DNA of 64,000 bases from Proteles cristata cristata (taxonomy: Eukaryota; Chordata; Mammalia; Carnivora; Hyaenidae): the NCBI GenBank assembly GCA_017311185.1, contig JAESUZ010003161.1, positions 1,597,501-1,661,500 of the forward strand, written 5' to 3'. The notes beneath the pieces were generated by a model. The model saw only the letters and a program-made list of their open reading frames with translations. It ran no database searches and was not told the origin of the DNA. The position numbers and the translations under genes were made by a program. This document shows, piece by piece, positions 23,441-35,100 of this stretch (position 1 is the stretch's first letter; each line of letters starts with the position of its first letter).

Positions 23441-23776
23441 GCCCTGGGACAAGGTATGTGGGAAGGACTTGAAGCTTCCACACCCTCTTCGAGGATGCTT
23501 CTCTGCCCAAAATCTCCATATGTTCCCCAACCCAACAACGCTCTATATTCCATCTTTTGAGGGTTTTGTGGAAACCTCATTTATAGGCATGACTGAGAAA
23601 ATCATTGGTCATTGGCAACTGATTCAACTTCCAGGTTCTCTCCTCTCTCCCTAGGTCAGGGGGTGGGATTGAAAGTCACTGCCTCCAAGCAATCTGTCCT
23701 GAAGGCTCCAAAAGTTACTCATTAACATCATAGAAATTCCAGGAGTTTTAGAAGCTCTGTGTAAGAAATAAGGACA

Positions 23777-23960
23777 GGGGCGCCTGGGTGCCTTAGTCGG
23801 TTAAGCGTCCGGCTTTTGCTTAGGTCATGATCTCGCGGTTCCTGGGTTCGAGCCCCGCGTCGGGCTCTGTGACTACCTCTCTCTCTGACCCTCCCCTGCT
23901 CACGCTGTCTCTCTCTCTCCTAGAAATAAATAAAACATTTTTTAAAAAAGTTAAAAAAAA
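23777..23960 (+). mobile_element. Young felid SINE with internal deletion
   Basis: Young-type head 'ggggcgcctgggtgcctt' and tail 'ctagaaataaataaaacatt', but about 40 bases between 'gggctctgtg' and 'actacctctc' are missing (the '..gcctggagcctgtttcag..' segment). Perfect target duplication 'aagaaataaggaca' (23763-23776 and 23961-23974). Confidence 0.92.
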
Positions 23961-23994
23961 AAGAAATAAGGACAAAGACCAAATTTATATTTCT

Positions 23995-24177
23995 GTTTTT
24001 AAACTTTTTAATGATTATTTATTTGGGGGGGAGGGGCAGAAAAAGGGAGACAGAGGATCCAAGGCAGGCTCTGCACAGAGATGGATGTAGGGCCCAAACT
24101 CACAAACTCCTTGAGATCTTGACCTGACCTGAAATCAGGAGTTGGCCTCTTAACCAACTGAGAACCCCAGGCGCTTC
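23995..24177 (-). mobile_element. CAN SINE, minus
   Basis: Reverse copy ending 'accaactgagaaccccaggcgc', somewhat diverged. Target duplication 'tatatttct' (23986-23994 and 24178-24186). It faces the previous SINE tail-to-tail with only about 34 bp between them. Confidence 0.87.
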
Positions 24178-24261
24178 TATATTTCTTATTGCGAATCACA
24201 ACATCACAATGAGGGTGAGATGGCTGAGGTGTGAGGCCTGAGGCACAGCAGGACAATCTGT

Positions 24262-24487
24262 CATTTTTTTAAATTTATTTTTTAATGTTTTTATTTATTT
24301 TTGAGACACAGAGAGAGACAGAGTATGAGGGGGGAAGGGGCAGAGAGAAAGACATAGAATCTGAAGCCGGCTCCAGGCTCTGAGTAGAGTCCGATGTGGT
24401 GCTCAAACCCACAGAATCCAAGGACTGTGAGATCATGACCTGAGCTGAAGTCTGATGCTTAACTGACTGAGCCACCCAGCCGCCCCC
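24262..24487 (-). mobile_element. CAN SINE, minus
   Basis: Reverse copy ending 'actgagccacccagccgccccc'. Target duplication 'aggacaatctgt' (24250-24261) and 'aggacattctgt' (24488-24499). Confidence 0.9.
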
Positions 24488-24499
24488 AGGACATTCTGT

Positions 24500-24809
24500 G
24501 TTAAGCACTGGGTCCACATGGCTCTCCATGAAATCATGCAGGACCTCAGTTTTGTAAGAGGTGGTTTCTTTCTCTTTGGGAGTACAGCCTGAGGACATCA
24601 GTTTTAGAAAAATTCACTTATACCTCTCCCCAAACTTGTTCATGATTTACGAGATTTTTAAATTATTCCTAGACTCAAGTTATTTATATTTGAAGAACTG
24701 TACATGCATATTAGTAAATGTGATAACCCTGTATGTTTTTCTTTCCCCTTCATATTGTTCTTGCCAGATTTCAGTGTGAAGACCTTGCTGGTGTTTTATA
24801 TAACTTGTA
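24500..24809. other. Unique sequence
   Basis: No gene or repeat recognised. Confidence 0.4.
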
Positions 24810-25260
24810 GTTTACCCCCTCCCCCACTTATTGGCAGTTTCCTTTGCCAGAAGTCAACCACCCTCCAGAAACAGAGGATCCTCCTTCTGATGAATCCGCA
24901 GATCAATAATAGCCTACCGCCACCTATGTCCCAGTGCCGGCTCCTTCACTTCACTTCACCCCATCATCATCATCTTACATCATCACCATCACTGGAAGAA
25001 GGATCAGGTAGTACAAGATACTTTGAGAGAGAGAAAAAGACCACATTCGTATAACTTTTATTGCAGTACATTGTTATAGTTCTATTTTATTGTCATTGTT
25101 GTTAATTTCTTACTGTGCCTACTCAATAAATCAAGCTTCATCATAAGTATGTATGTGTAGAAAAAAACATAGTATGGACATGGCTTAGTACTAACCTCAG
25201 TTTCAGACATTCACTGGGAGTCTTGGAATGTAGCTCCCACAGATTAGGGGAATTACTGTA
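24810..25260 (+). mobile_element. Tigger-family DNA transposon (non-autonomous, TcMar)
   Basis: The right half is unmistakable: 'ttgagagagagaaaaagaccacattcgtataacttttattgcagtac', 'ttactgtgcctactcaataaatc', 'gtagaaaaaaacatagtatgg', and a terminus 'cattcactgggagtcttggaatg...ggggaattactgta', the degenerate Tigger inverted repeat. The left terminus ('ccccctcccccacttattggcagtttcc') is its diverged partner. No transposase frame remains. A short CAT/ATC-rich patch lies near 24960-24990. Confidence 0.8.
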
Positions 25261-25327
25261 TTTGAAACAGTTGTTATAAATTAAAATTATTTGTTCCTTG
25301 ACTGTTTGATAATATTCTTTTTTTTTT

Positions 25328-25520
25328 TGGAGCACCTGGATGTCTCATCTGGTTAAGCATCTGAATCTTGGTTTTGGCTTAGATCATGATCTCATGGTTC
25401 CTGGGTTTGTGAATTCGAACTCTTGTTGGGCTCCTCCCTGCTTGGGGGTTCTCTCCCTCTCTCTCTGCTCCTCCCCCGCTCAGGTGCATGCATTTTCTCT
25501 CAGAATAAATAAACGTAAAA
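25328..25520 (+). mobile_element. Older CAN SINE, plus
   Basis: Diverged head 'ggagcacctggatgtctcat', with a body missing the '..gagcctggagcc..' segment and carrying 'cttgggggttctctccctctctctctgctcc', typical of an older carnivore SINE subfamily. Ends 'agaataaataaac'. Confidence 0.82.
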
Positions 25521-25607
25521 AAATAAAATGTTCACTTGTTTCTTTTATTATGTCATCATGAAAAAAATTAACTACTCATGCAGTTCCTTTAGTACTATAG
25601 AATTATT

Positions 25608-25824
25608 ATTTTTTAAATTTTCTTAATGTTTATTTTTCAGAGAGAGAGACAGAGCATGAGCAGGGGAGAGGCAGAGAGAGAGGGAGACACTGAATCCAAA
25701 CCAGGCTCCAGGCTCTGAGCCGTCAGCACAGAGCCACAAACCCGGCTCATCGTCACAAACCACAAGATCATGACCTGAGCCGAAGTCGGATGCTCAACTG
25801 ACTGAGCCACCCAGGCGCTCCAGG
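25608..25824 (-). mobile_element. Felid CAN SINE, minus
   Basis: Reverse copy ending 'gactgagccacccaggcgctcc'. Target duplication 'tatagaattatt' (25596-25607 and 25828-25839). Lies about 90 bp from the previous plus copy, again tail-to-tail. Confidence 0.9.
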
Positions 25825-26295
25825 ACTTATAGAATTATTTAAAGTCTTGTTTCTTCTCATGGAAGCTTTGGTAAGTAAGTTTTTTAAACACATGTCAATT
25901 TCTTCTGAGTTTAAAATGTGTTAGGAAGAAATCATCGTTACTATCCCTCTGTTTTAAACAACTTAAGTGACATTCAAGAATTCCTAAAATTGTTGGTTTG
26001 TGCCTTTCTTCTTTTCTTGTTTAGTCTTGTCAATGGTTTGCCCATACTGTTAATTTTATCTGTGAACTTTATTTGGCTTAGTTGAGCCTCGCTGTTGTAT
26101 ATCTACTTATGTTTCAATGATTTTCACTATCTTCTTTATTTCTTTTCTTCTCTGTTTAACTTTATTAGTAGCTTTTCCCTAACTTTAAAAACTGGATATT
26201 TATCTCATTAAATTCTACTCTTTTTATTTTCTAATGTAAACATTGAAGACTATAGATGTAACTCAAAAACCACTTTTGCTGCATTTAACAGTTTT

Positions 26296-26508
26296 TGTTT
26301 TTGTTTTTGTTTCTAGGAGAGAGAGAGAGAGACAGCATGAGCAGGGGAGGGTCAGAGAGAGAGGGAGATACAGACTCTGAAATAGGCTCCAGGCTCTGAG
26401 CTGGCAGTCAGCACAGAGCCCGACGCGGGGCTCGAACCCACGAACCGCGAGATCATGACCTAAGCGAAAGTTGGACACTTAACCGACTAAGCCACCCTGG
26501 CGCCCCCA
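26296..26508 (-). mobile_element. Young felid SINE, minus
   Basis: Reverse copy of the young subset: 'tttctaggagagagagagag', 'gagctggcagtcagcacagag', 'cctaagcgaaag', 'gactaagccaccctggcgcc'. Perfect target duplication 'tgcatttaacagtttt' (26280-26295 and 26509-26524). Confidence 0.93.
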
Positions 26509-26765
26509 TGCATTTAACAGTTTTGATATGTCACAATTTTATCTAAGTTATATTTATGGGCATTAAGTGGTTTGTAACTTTCCTAATTAGTTTTTTAATA
26601 CCTTCAAGGTCTGTATAATGTCCCTTCTTTCACTCCTGGTATTAGTGATTTGCATCTCCTCTCTTTTATTTTCTTTAAAGTCTCTATCAGTTTTTTCAAA
26701 GGTTTGTTAAATTTGCATTTTTGGTTTTCTATTTCTTTTATTTTTGATCTCACCTTAATTTTTTA

Positions 26766-26902
26766 AAAATACAATTTATTGTCAAATTGACTAACATACA
26801 ATGTGTAAAGTGTGCTCTTGGTTTTTGGGGTAGATTCCTGTGACTCATCGCTTACATACAATACCTAGTGCTCATCCCAACCAGTGCCTTCCTCAGTGCC
26901 CA
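26766..26902 (-). mobile_element. Very short 5'-truncated L1 (3' UTR only), minus
   Basis: Complement of the L1 3' end: 'acaatttattgtcaaattgac', 'taacatacaatg', 'agtgctcatccc', 'cctcagtgcccatcacc'. Only about 140 bp. Flanked by perfect 'tcaccttaatttttta' (26750-26765 and 26903-26918), inside the ancient L1. Confidence 0.88.
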
Positions 26903-27000
26903 TCACCTTAATTTTTTACTACTGCTTGTTATTGAGCTAATTTGCCAGTTTGTTAACATATTCTAGAACAGATAGTATACATTTTACCTATTCATTTGGG

Positions 27001-28259
27001 CTGTTTCCACCCGAGTTAGTAAATATATCTAGCCAAGCCTAGTACCTTTACTCAGGTTTTGAAAAGAAACCAAAAGATCTTCTTTAGGAGAAAGAGTAAT
27101 AGCTTTAAGAAGGAAGTTTTGATTTTCTAATAAAATCTGAAATAATGAAAAAGAAAATGAAAAGAAAGAAAGCAGGGACCTCATCCAACAAACGACTTTG
27201 GAGAAGGCAGAAGGCAGGAATATGAGGACCAAACAACCCAACGCTGAAATTTTACGGACTCTTCTAGACCTGTGGGAAAGGAGTAGAGAACATTAGATGA
27301 CAACGTTCATCTGGCCTTACCACTGCCCCTGCTGAGGTCAGTGCTTCGGGCCTGCCGGGGGTTGGGGGGTGGTGAGTAAAGCCAGTACTTCAGTTTTACT
27401 GCTGCAAGAAATTAGATGAGGGGAGAAACAAAACTTATTTTGCTATTGTAATATTGCGTATTCTCAAGCCCTGGAAAATGGCCTGAGAAGGCTAAGGATT
27501 GGGAAAAGAGAACATAGTAGGAGGTCACAATGTTTCCAATGGGTTCCTGAGTGTCAAGGCTCAGAAAGCTACTATGCAGGTACTCAAAGTGCAGGAAACC
27601 ATAATGTTCTATTGGAGATCATTCCAGAGAGGAGTCTGAGTCTGGATAGCCAGAAGTGTAAGGCCGTACATGTGATCCCAAGAATGGTTCATTAGAAAGC
27701 CTTCTCTCCTAAGAGAGTGATGACGTCTCAGAGAATTTGAAAGAACACCATGATCCTAAGACTGAAGTCCTTCTAAGTCTTTAGACTAGGCCCTTCCCAC
27801 ATACAAGTCAGAACAGAAGCCCTGAGCTTTCCCTACTGATTGGCCTACAACCAAAAACAATTTCCAGTTCGATAGCAAAAAATAAGTATATTTTTGATGT
27901 ATTTTTTAAAAAATCACAATGACAGTATCTTACACACTTTTCTATTGCCAAAGCAATTTTGACTATCTTTTTCAATATGGAAATCAGTCTATAACCTTGT
28001 TTCTGTGTTAGAAACTTTATATTTATTTATAATATGGATAAATATAGATATAAATATAAATATCTATAATCTATATTTATAAATCTGTATCTATATATAT
28101 TGGCAAGAAATCTTTAGTTTCAAGTGTCAGGGAAACAGAATGGCTAATCTTTATGACGAAACTTCAAACTCATAGTTCACATCTCACTTCATCGAGGTAA
28201 AAGCTACATTTGCTTTATGGTATGATATGTTGTAAGTACCCCCATGCCCTTTTTAAAAT
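27001..28259. other. Unique sequence with an AT-rich tract
   Basis: No gene recognised. A strongly AT-rich, TATA-like tract spans about 28015-28100. Confidence 0.45.
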
Positions 28260-28274
28260 CATATACAATTTCTT

Positions 28275-29041
28275 TTTTTTTTTTCTTTTTGCTTTCTTTA
28301 TTTCTTTTTTTTTTTCTTTTACAAATAGTTTATTGTCAAATTAGTTTCCACATAACACCCAGTGCTCATCCCCACAAGTGTCCTCCTCCATGCCCACCCC
28401 TCCTCCCCCCACATCCACCAGTCCTCAGTTTTTGTCAGCATTCAAGAGTCTCTCATGGTTTGCCTCTCCCCCTTTCTCCCACCATTTCCGCCCTTCTTCT
28501 CCCCCTTGGTCCTCTGTTAAGCTCCTCCTAATACTCCTATACGTGCACACATATGATATCCAGATGGCCAACAGACACATGAAACGATGTTCAGCATCGC
28601 TCCTCATCAGGGAAATACAAATCAAAACCACACTGAGATACCACTTCACGCCAGTCAGAGTGGCTAAAATGAGCAAATCAGAGAACTCTAGATGCTGGCG
28701 AGGATGTGGAGAAACGGGCACCCTCCTACACTGTTGGTGGGAATGTAAACTGGTACAGCCCCTCTGGAAAACAGTGTGGAGGTTCCTCAGGAAACTAACA
28801 ATAGAACTCCCCTATGACCCAGCAATAGCACTGCTAGGAATTTACCCAAGGGATACAGAAATGCTGATGCATAGGAGCACATGTACCCCAATGTTCATAG
28901 CAGCACTCTCCACAATAGCTAAAACATGGAAAGAGCCTAAGTGTCCATCAACAGATGAATGGATCAAGAAGATGTGGTTTATCTATACCATGGAATACTA
29001 CATGGCAATGAGAAACAATGAAATCTGGCCATGTGTAGCAA
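28275..29041 (-). mobile_element. Truncated L1 with 5' inversion (twin priming), minus
   Basis: Starts with a long T-rich tract (complement of poly-A) and antisense 3' UTR 'acaaatagtttattgtcaaattagtttccaca', reaching back to the end of ORF2 at about 28550. There the text flips to sense ORF2 C-terminus ('ccagatggccaacagacacatg...'). Translation of the sense part gives the ORF2 Cys-rich motif [18 protein letters not shown]. The outer end stops at 'gtgtagcaaca'. Perfect target duplication 'catatacaatttctt' (28260-28274 and 29042-29056). The 242-codon frame across it is a chimera, not a gene. Confidence 0.92.
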
Positions 29042-29318
29042 CATATACAATTTCTTATAGACTGTTTAAATGTATAGATATTTCAACTTATAATCTTAAA
29101 ATATAAGGTCATTTTAAAACAATATAAATGGTTCCTTAAAAAGTTATTTTTATCTAAATCTTTAAAATTTTAATTTAAAAATCACAAGAAAATAAAACTC
29201 TTAACATATTATGTATTCCACTAGTTTTAAAAATTATGGTCTGACTTAGCTGAGGAACGAGTGTTTCTTATTTAAAACATAGCCTTAAAAATAGCAAGCC
29301 ATTTTTATGGATCTATTT

Positions 29319-29333
29319 AAAAGCAACTTTATC
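29319..29333 (+). repeat. Left target-site duplication of full-length L1
   Basis: 'aaaagcaactttatc', repeated exactly after the element. The base context is TT|AAAA, the canonical L1 endonuclease nick site. Confidence 0.95.
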
Positions 29334-31185
29334 GGAGGGGAGGGGCAAGATGGCGGAGAAGTAAGGAGCTCCATACTTGCACTCACGCCCATACATCACA
29401 CGGAAAAGATCTGAAGCCATTGGAAACCTTACAAAACCTGAGAGATTGGGAGAAAAAGGACGCAGAATCCACTGAGAAAGGCTTCTAACGTGAGTGCGAA
29501 CCGGGGAAGGTAAAATCGGGCCGGGATCGGAGACTCCAGGGTGGGAGGCGATCCCCCTCTACCCTCTACGGGGAGTGAGAGGGGAAAAGGAGAGAGTCCG
29601 AAACAGAGAAACCTCCGCTCAGGGGGAAAAACCTCTGCTCGGGGCATAGAAATACCGTACTTGCCAAATACCTGCACACCAGGTCCCCTCGCGCCAACTG
29701 GTCCCGGGGGGCTGAGCGCACAGACCGCTGCTTTGTGCTGCTTCCGGTGGCTGGACTTCAGAGCGGCCGCACGCCTGCCGCCATTGTAGCTCCCGGGCGG
29801 CTGGGGACCCTGAAAGAGCCGCGCCCGGACGCCCGCCTGGCTGGCTGGGGCTCTGGAGGGAATGCAGAGAGCTAAAAACTGGGATATCTGCCTGTGAGTT
29901 CGTGTTTCGGGTGACGAGCCATAGAGGGACCCGGTTTTCCTCACTCCAGCGGGCTCCGTGCACCCGGCAGGCAAGCCCCCGCGCATGCGCGCCAGCCCGA
30001 CCCAGAGAAGGAAGCAGCGATTCTGACTCCGCCCCCAGAGCTCTGCAGAGGGCCTGCAATTGCCCTAGGGGTTTGCCTGGGAAGCTGTGTCTAAGGCAAT
30101 TTCAGCGGGGCGTGCGGACTGGGATTTGGAGACTGGGACTGGCCTGAGTTGAAGAGTGCAACCAACTTCGGCTGCGCCCCTGGTACGCAGTTTACACGCC
30201 CAAAAATGTGAGGTGCAGCGCGGGGTTCAAGAAGGGACTGGAGCACCGTCACTCTCCTCCCCACAACCTCCAAGGGAGAACTCCCGCCTGAGGCATTGGA
30301 TCACACCACGCCCATCCCTGCCTGAGAGGTGCCCTCCTCCCTTTTTCTTTTTTTCTTCTTTCTCTTTTCTCTCTTTTTTCCCCAAAACACTGACCTGAAT
30401 AACTCTGGTCGCCAGCTTGCTTAAACAGTCACAACAAGTCCATTCTGGACATGTAAATTCTACAACTACTGACATTTTCATCTCTTTCTCTCAGAAGTAA
30501 TTAGACTATATAGTTTCTATGGATAATTCCAGCATCCTTCTCTCACCTATCCAACCATATTCTACCCTTTACCTCTTTGAAAAAAGCTTCTTATCCCTTC
30601 TGCCTGTTCATTCTATTTCCAATTTTGCCTCAGCCCCACCCTGTCTTCTCTCTCTTTCTCTATGCTCTTCAACCAGCACTGCATACACACGACTATTTAA
30701 CTGTAGCTGGGAAACCCGGTTATATGCTTTAAACCTTTCTTTGTCCATTGGTTTTCTTCTTTTTTCCTTTTCTTTTCTCGTTTTTGACCCTTTTATGTAT
30801 TTTATACTCCCTATTATTCGCCCTCCCTCCTCCATCTTTTCTCTTAACTTTTTCATTTTCCCTCTCGCTTTGCATGTTAGTTGAATTAGCCTGTGCATTT
30901 GTGTGCTCCTGCTCCCTGTCTGTTTGTCTGTCTGCTTTCTTTTCCAGGGCTACCTCAAGAAACAAGCCAGAGTACATAAGGTGGAGAATCCCAAATATCA
31001 CTACGAATAGGAAAATAAAATAACCAAGGTCCCAACAAGAGAGACCAAGAGATACCATTCAAAAAACACTCTCTGAAAGGATAGGCCCTGGACAGTTAAA
31101 GAGTCATCTTGGATATAGCATCGCTCATAGATACAGAGAGCATAACAGGTCTTTAAAACCAACAAGAGCTGGAAAGCTAACTAAA
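29334..31185 (+). promoter_or_regulatory. L1 5' UTR / internal promoter, CpG-rich
   Basis: About 1.85 kb before ORF1. The first ~20 bases hold 'caagatggcgg' (29346-29356), a YY1-type site as at the start of other L1 promoters. From about 29500 to 30250 the sequence is GC- and CpG-rich. A local near-repeat of 'aacctc.gctc.gggg' occurs at about 29608-29645. From 30330 it turns pyrimidine-rich. Antisense open frames of 185 codons (29429-29986) and 146 codons (29619-30059) exist but may be a by-product of high GC. Confidence 0.85.
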
Positions 31186-32078
31186 ATGATGAAACAAAAG
31201 TGCTCTCCTCCAAAGAAACTCAAAGAAGAAATGACAGCCAATGAACTGCTCAAAACAGATATCAACAGCATAACTGAATAGGATTTTAGAATAATAATGG
31301 TAAAATTAATAGCTGGGGTTGAAAAAAACATAGGGGACATCAAAGAAGCTATGGCTACAGACAGAATGGAAAATAAAAATAGGCATGAAGAATTAAAAAT
31401 GCTATAAATGAGATACATAATAAATTAGAGGCTTCCAATGCACGGATTGAAGAGGCAGAAAGGAGAATAAGTGATTTAGAAGAGCCATTATAGAAAAACA
31501 AGAAACTGACAAAAAAAGAGACAAACTGATCCAGGAACAGGAAAGAAGAGTTTGAGAGCTCAGCAATACGGTCAAACGCAACAATATCTGTATCATAGGA
31601 ATCCCAGAAGAGGAAGAGAGAGGGAAAGGTGCTGAAGGAGTCCTGGAACAAATTATAGCAGAGAACTTCCCCGACCTGGGGAAGGAAGTAAATGTGGAAA
31701 TACAAGAGGCTCAGAGGATTCCCCTCAGACGTAACTTGAATCGATCTTCTGCATGGCATATCAAGTGAAACTGGCAAAATACAAATAAAAAGAGAGAATT
31801 TTGAAAGCAGCTAGGGAGAAAAGGGCCCTCACATACAAAGGGAAACCTATCAGAGTGGTGACAGACCTATCAACTGAAACTCGGCAGGCCAGAAAGGAAT
31901 GGCAAGAGATCTTCAATGTGATGAACAGTAAAAATATGCAGCCAAGAATTTTCTATCCAGCAAGCCTGTCATTCAGAATAGAAGGAGAGATAAAAAAAAC
32001 TTTCCAAATAAACAGAAAATGAAAGAATATGCCACCATTAAGCCACCCCTACAAGAAATCATGAGGGGGAATCTCTGA
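31186..32078 (+). pseudogene. L1 ORF1 (RNA-binding chaperone), disrupted
   Basis: ORF1 of L1 encodes a trimeric coiled-coil RNA-binding protein that packages L1 RNA. The start (two adjacent ATGs at 31186 and 31189) reads MMKQKCSPPKKLKEEMTANE. A TAG at 31279 and a TAA at 31405 break the frame. The text then continues in another frame (EASNARIEEAERRISDLEE, coiled-coil), hits another stop, and shifts again through the RRM-like part (NNICIIGIPEEEERE) and the C-terminal domain (KGKPIRVVTDLSTETRQARK). The natural end is near 32078. All domains are visible but in several frames. Confidence 0.9.
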
Positions 32079-32124
32079 AGGAAAGGTTGCAAGGAACAAA
32101 GATACCAGAGACACCACCACAAAC

Positions 32125-35100
32125 ATGAACCACCCAAAAGATACAAACACTCTAAACCCACATATTTCAATAATAACACTGAATGTAAATGGGCTGAATG
32201 CTCCAATCAAAAGACATAGGGTAACAGAATGGATAAAACAACAAAATCCATCTATATGCTGTCTACAAGAAACTCATTTTAGACTGGAAGATACCTTCAG
32301 ATTAAAAATAGTGGGATGGAGAAACATATATCATGCTACAGGAAATCAAAAGAAAGCCAGAGTAGCGATACTTATATCAGACAAACTGGACTTTAAATTA
32401 AAGACAATCACAAGAGATGAAGAAGGGCACTACATAATAATTACAGGGTCCATCCATCAGGAAGAACTAACAATCATAAATGTCTACGCACCGAATATGG
32501 GAGCACCTAAATATCTAAAACAATTAATCACAAACAGAAATAAGCTTATAGATAAGAATGTGCTAATAGCAGGGGACTTTAATACTTCACTTACAGCAAT
32601 GGATAGGTCAACCAGACAGAAAATCACTAAAGAAATAATGGACTTGAAAGACACATTGGACCAGATGGATCTGACGGATATATTTAGAACTTTACATCCT
32701 TAGGCCAGGGAATTTACTTTCTTCTCAAGTGCGCATGGCACATTCTCCAAGATAGATCACATACTAGGACAAAAAGCCGCCCTCAATAAATATAAAAGAA
32801 TAGAGATCATACCATGCACACTGTCAGATCACAATGCTTTGAAACTTGAAATCAATTACAGGAAGCAGTCTGGAAAACCTCCAAAAACATGGAGGTTAAA
32901 GAACACCTTACTAAAGAATGAATGGGCCAATCAGGCAATTAGAGATGAAATTTAAAAATATATGGAAACAAATGAAAATGAAAACACAACAATTCAAAAT
33001 CTATGGGATGTGGCAAAGGCAGTCCTAAGAGGAAAGTACATTGCCCTTCAGGCCTGTTTCAAGAGATTAGAAAAAGCGCAAGTGCAAAATCTAACAGCTC
33101 ACCTAAAGGAACTAGAGGCAGAGCAACAAGAACGCCCTAAACCCAGTAGAAGAAGAGAAATAGTAAACATTAGAGCAGAAATAAACAACATCGAGACCAA
33201 AGAAACAATTGAACAGATCAATGAAACCAAGGGTTGGTTTTTTGAAAAAATAAACAAAATTGACAAGCCTCTAGCCAGACTTATCAAAAAGAAAAGAGAG
33301 AGCACCCAAATAGACAAAATTATGAATGAAAATGGACTTATGACAACCAACCCCTCAGAAATACAAGCAATTATCAGGGAATACTATGAAAAATTATATG
33401 CCAACAAATTGGACAACTTAGAAGAAATGGACAAATTCCTAAACACACACTCACTACCAAAATTCACATGGGAAGAAATAGAAAACCTGAACAGACCCAT
33501 AACGAGTGAAGAAATCGAATCATTATCAAAAATCTCCCAACAAATAAGAGCGCTGGACCTGATGGTTTCCCTGGGGAATTCTACCAAACATTTAAAACGG
33601 AATTAATCCCAATTCTTCTCAAGCTATTCCAAAAAATCGAAATCGAAGGAAAACTCCCGGATTCATTTTATGAAGCCAGCATCACTCTGATTCCCAAACC
33701 AGACAGAGACCCAGCAAAAAAAGAGAACTACAGGCCAATATCCTTGATGAATACGGATGCAAAAATTCTCAACAAGATCCTTGCAAATCGAATCCGACAG
33801 CACATAAAAAGAATCATCCATCAAGATCAAGTGGGATTCATTCCTGGGTTACAGGGCTGGTTCAATATTCCCAAATCAATCAATATGATACATCACATCA
33901 ATAAAAGAAAAGATAAAAACCATATGATCCTGTCAATAGATGCAGAAAAAGCATTGACACAATACAGCATCCGTTCTTAATAAAGACTCTCGAGAAAGTC
34001 GGGATAGAAGGAACCTACTTAAACATCATCAAAGCCATCTATGGGAAGCCTTCAACGAACATCATCCTCAACGGGGAAAAACAGAGAGCTTTCCCCCTGA
34101 GATCAGGAACACGACAGGGATGTCCACTCTCACCACTGTTGTTTAACTTAGTGCTGGAAGTCCTAGCATCAGCCATCAGACAACAAAAGGAAATCAAAGG
34201 CATTAGAATTGGCAAAGAGGAAGTCAAACTTTCACTCTTCACAGATGACATGATACTCTACATAGAAAACCCGACAGACTCCACCAGAAGCCTACTAGAA
34301 CTGATCCAAGAATTCAGCCAAGTTGCAGGGTACAAAATCAATGTACAGAAATCGGTTGCATTTGTATACACCAACAATGAAGCAACAGAAAGAGAAATCA
34401 AGAAACTGATCCCACTCACAATTGCACAAAAAAACATAAAATACCTAGGAATAAACCTAACCAAGGATGCAAGAGATCTTGTATGATGAAAACTATAGAA
34501 AACTTATGAAGGAATGGGGCGCCTGGGTGGCTTAGTCGGTTAAGTGTCCGACTTTCGCTTAGGTCATGACCTCGCGGTTCGTGGGTTCGGGCCCCGCGTC
34601 GGGCTCTGTGCTGACTGCCAGCTCAGAGCCCGGAGCCTGTTTCAGTCTGTGACTCCCTCTCTCTCTGACCCTCCCCTGCTCACGCTGTCTCTCTCTCCTG
34701 GAAATAAATAAAAGATTAAAAAAAAAATTAAAAAAAAAAAAAAAAGAAAACTTATGAAGGAAATCAAAGAAGACACAAAGAAATGGAAAAACATTCCATG
34801 CTCATGGATAGGAAGAATAAATATAGTTAAGATGTCATTACTACCCAAAGCTATCTACACATTCAATGCAATTCCAATCAAAATTGCACCAGCATACTTG
34901 TCAAAACTAGAACAAACTATACAAAGATTTGTATGGAACCACAAAAGACCCCGAATAGCCAAAGTAATCCTGAAAAATAAAACCAAAATGGGAGGGATCA
35001 CCATCCCAGACTTTAGCCTCTACTACAAAGCTGTCATCATCAAGACAGTATTGTATTGGCACAAAAACAGACAGATAGACCAATGGAACAGAACTGAGAA

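Larger units (their letters stand above)
25985..27000 (-). mobile_element. Ancient L1 ORF2 fragment, antisense (L1M type)
   Basis: Plus-strand text such as 'ctcctggtattagtgatttgcatctcctctc', 'aagtctctatcagttttttcaaaggtttg' and 'ttgcatttttggttttctatttcttt' is the complement of L1 ORF2 as often seen in very old copies. It is interrupted by a young SINE and by a short L1 tail. No frame survives. Confidence 0.65.

Noticed and set aside
28378..29106. 242-codon plus-strand open frame
   Set aside because: It runs across the inversion junction of a truncated L1: antisense 3' UTR fused to sense ORF2 C-terminus. Not a gene.
30519..31058. Pyrimidine-rich frames of 91-121 codons on both strands
   Set aside because: Low-complexity T/C-rich part of the L1 5' UTR; frames shadow each other.
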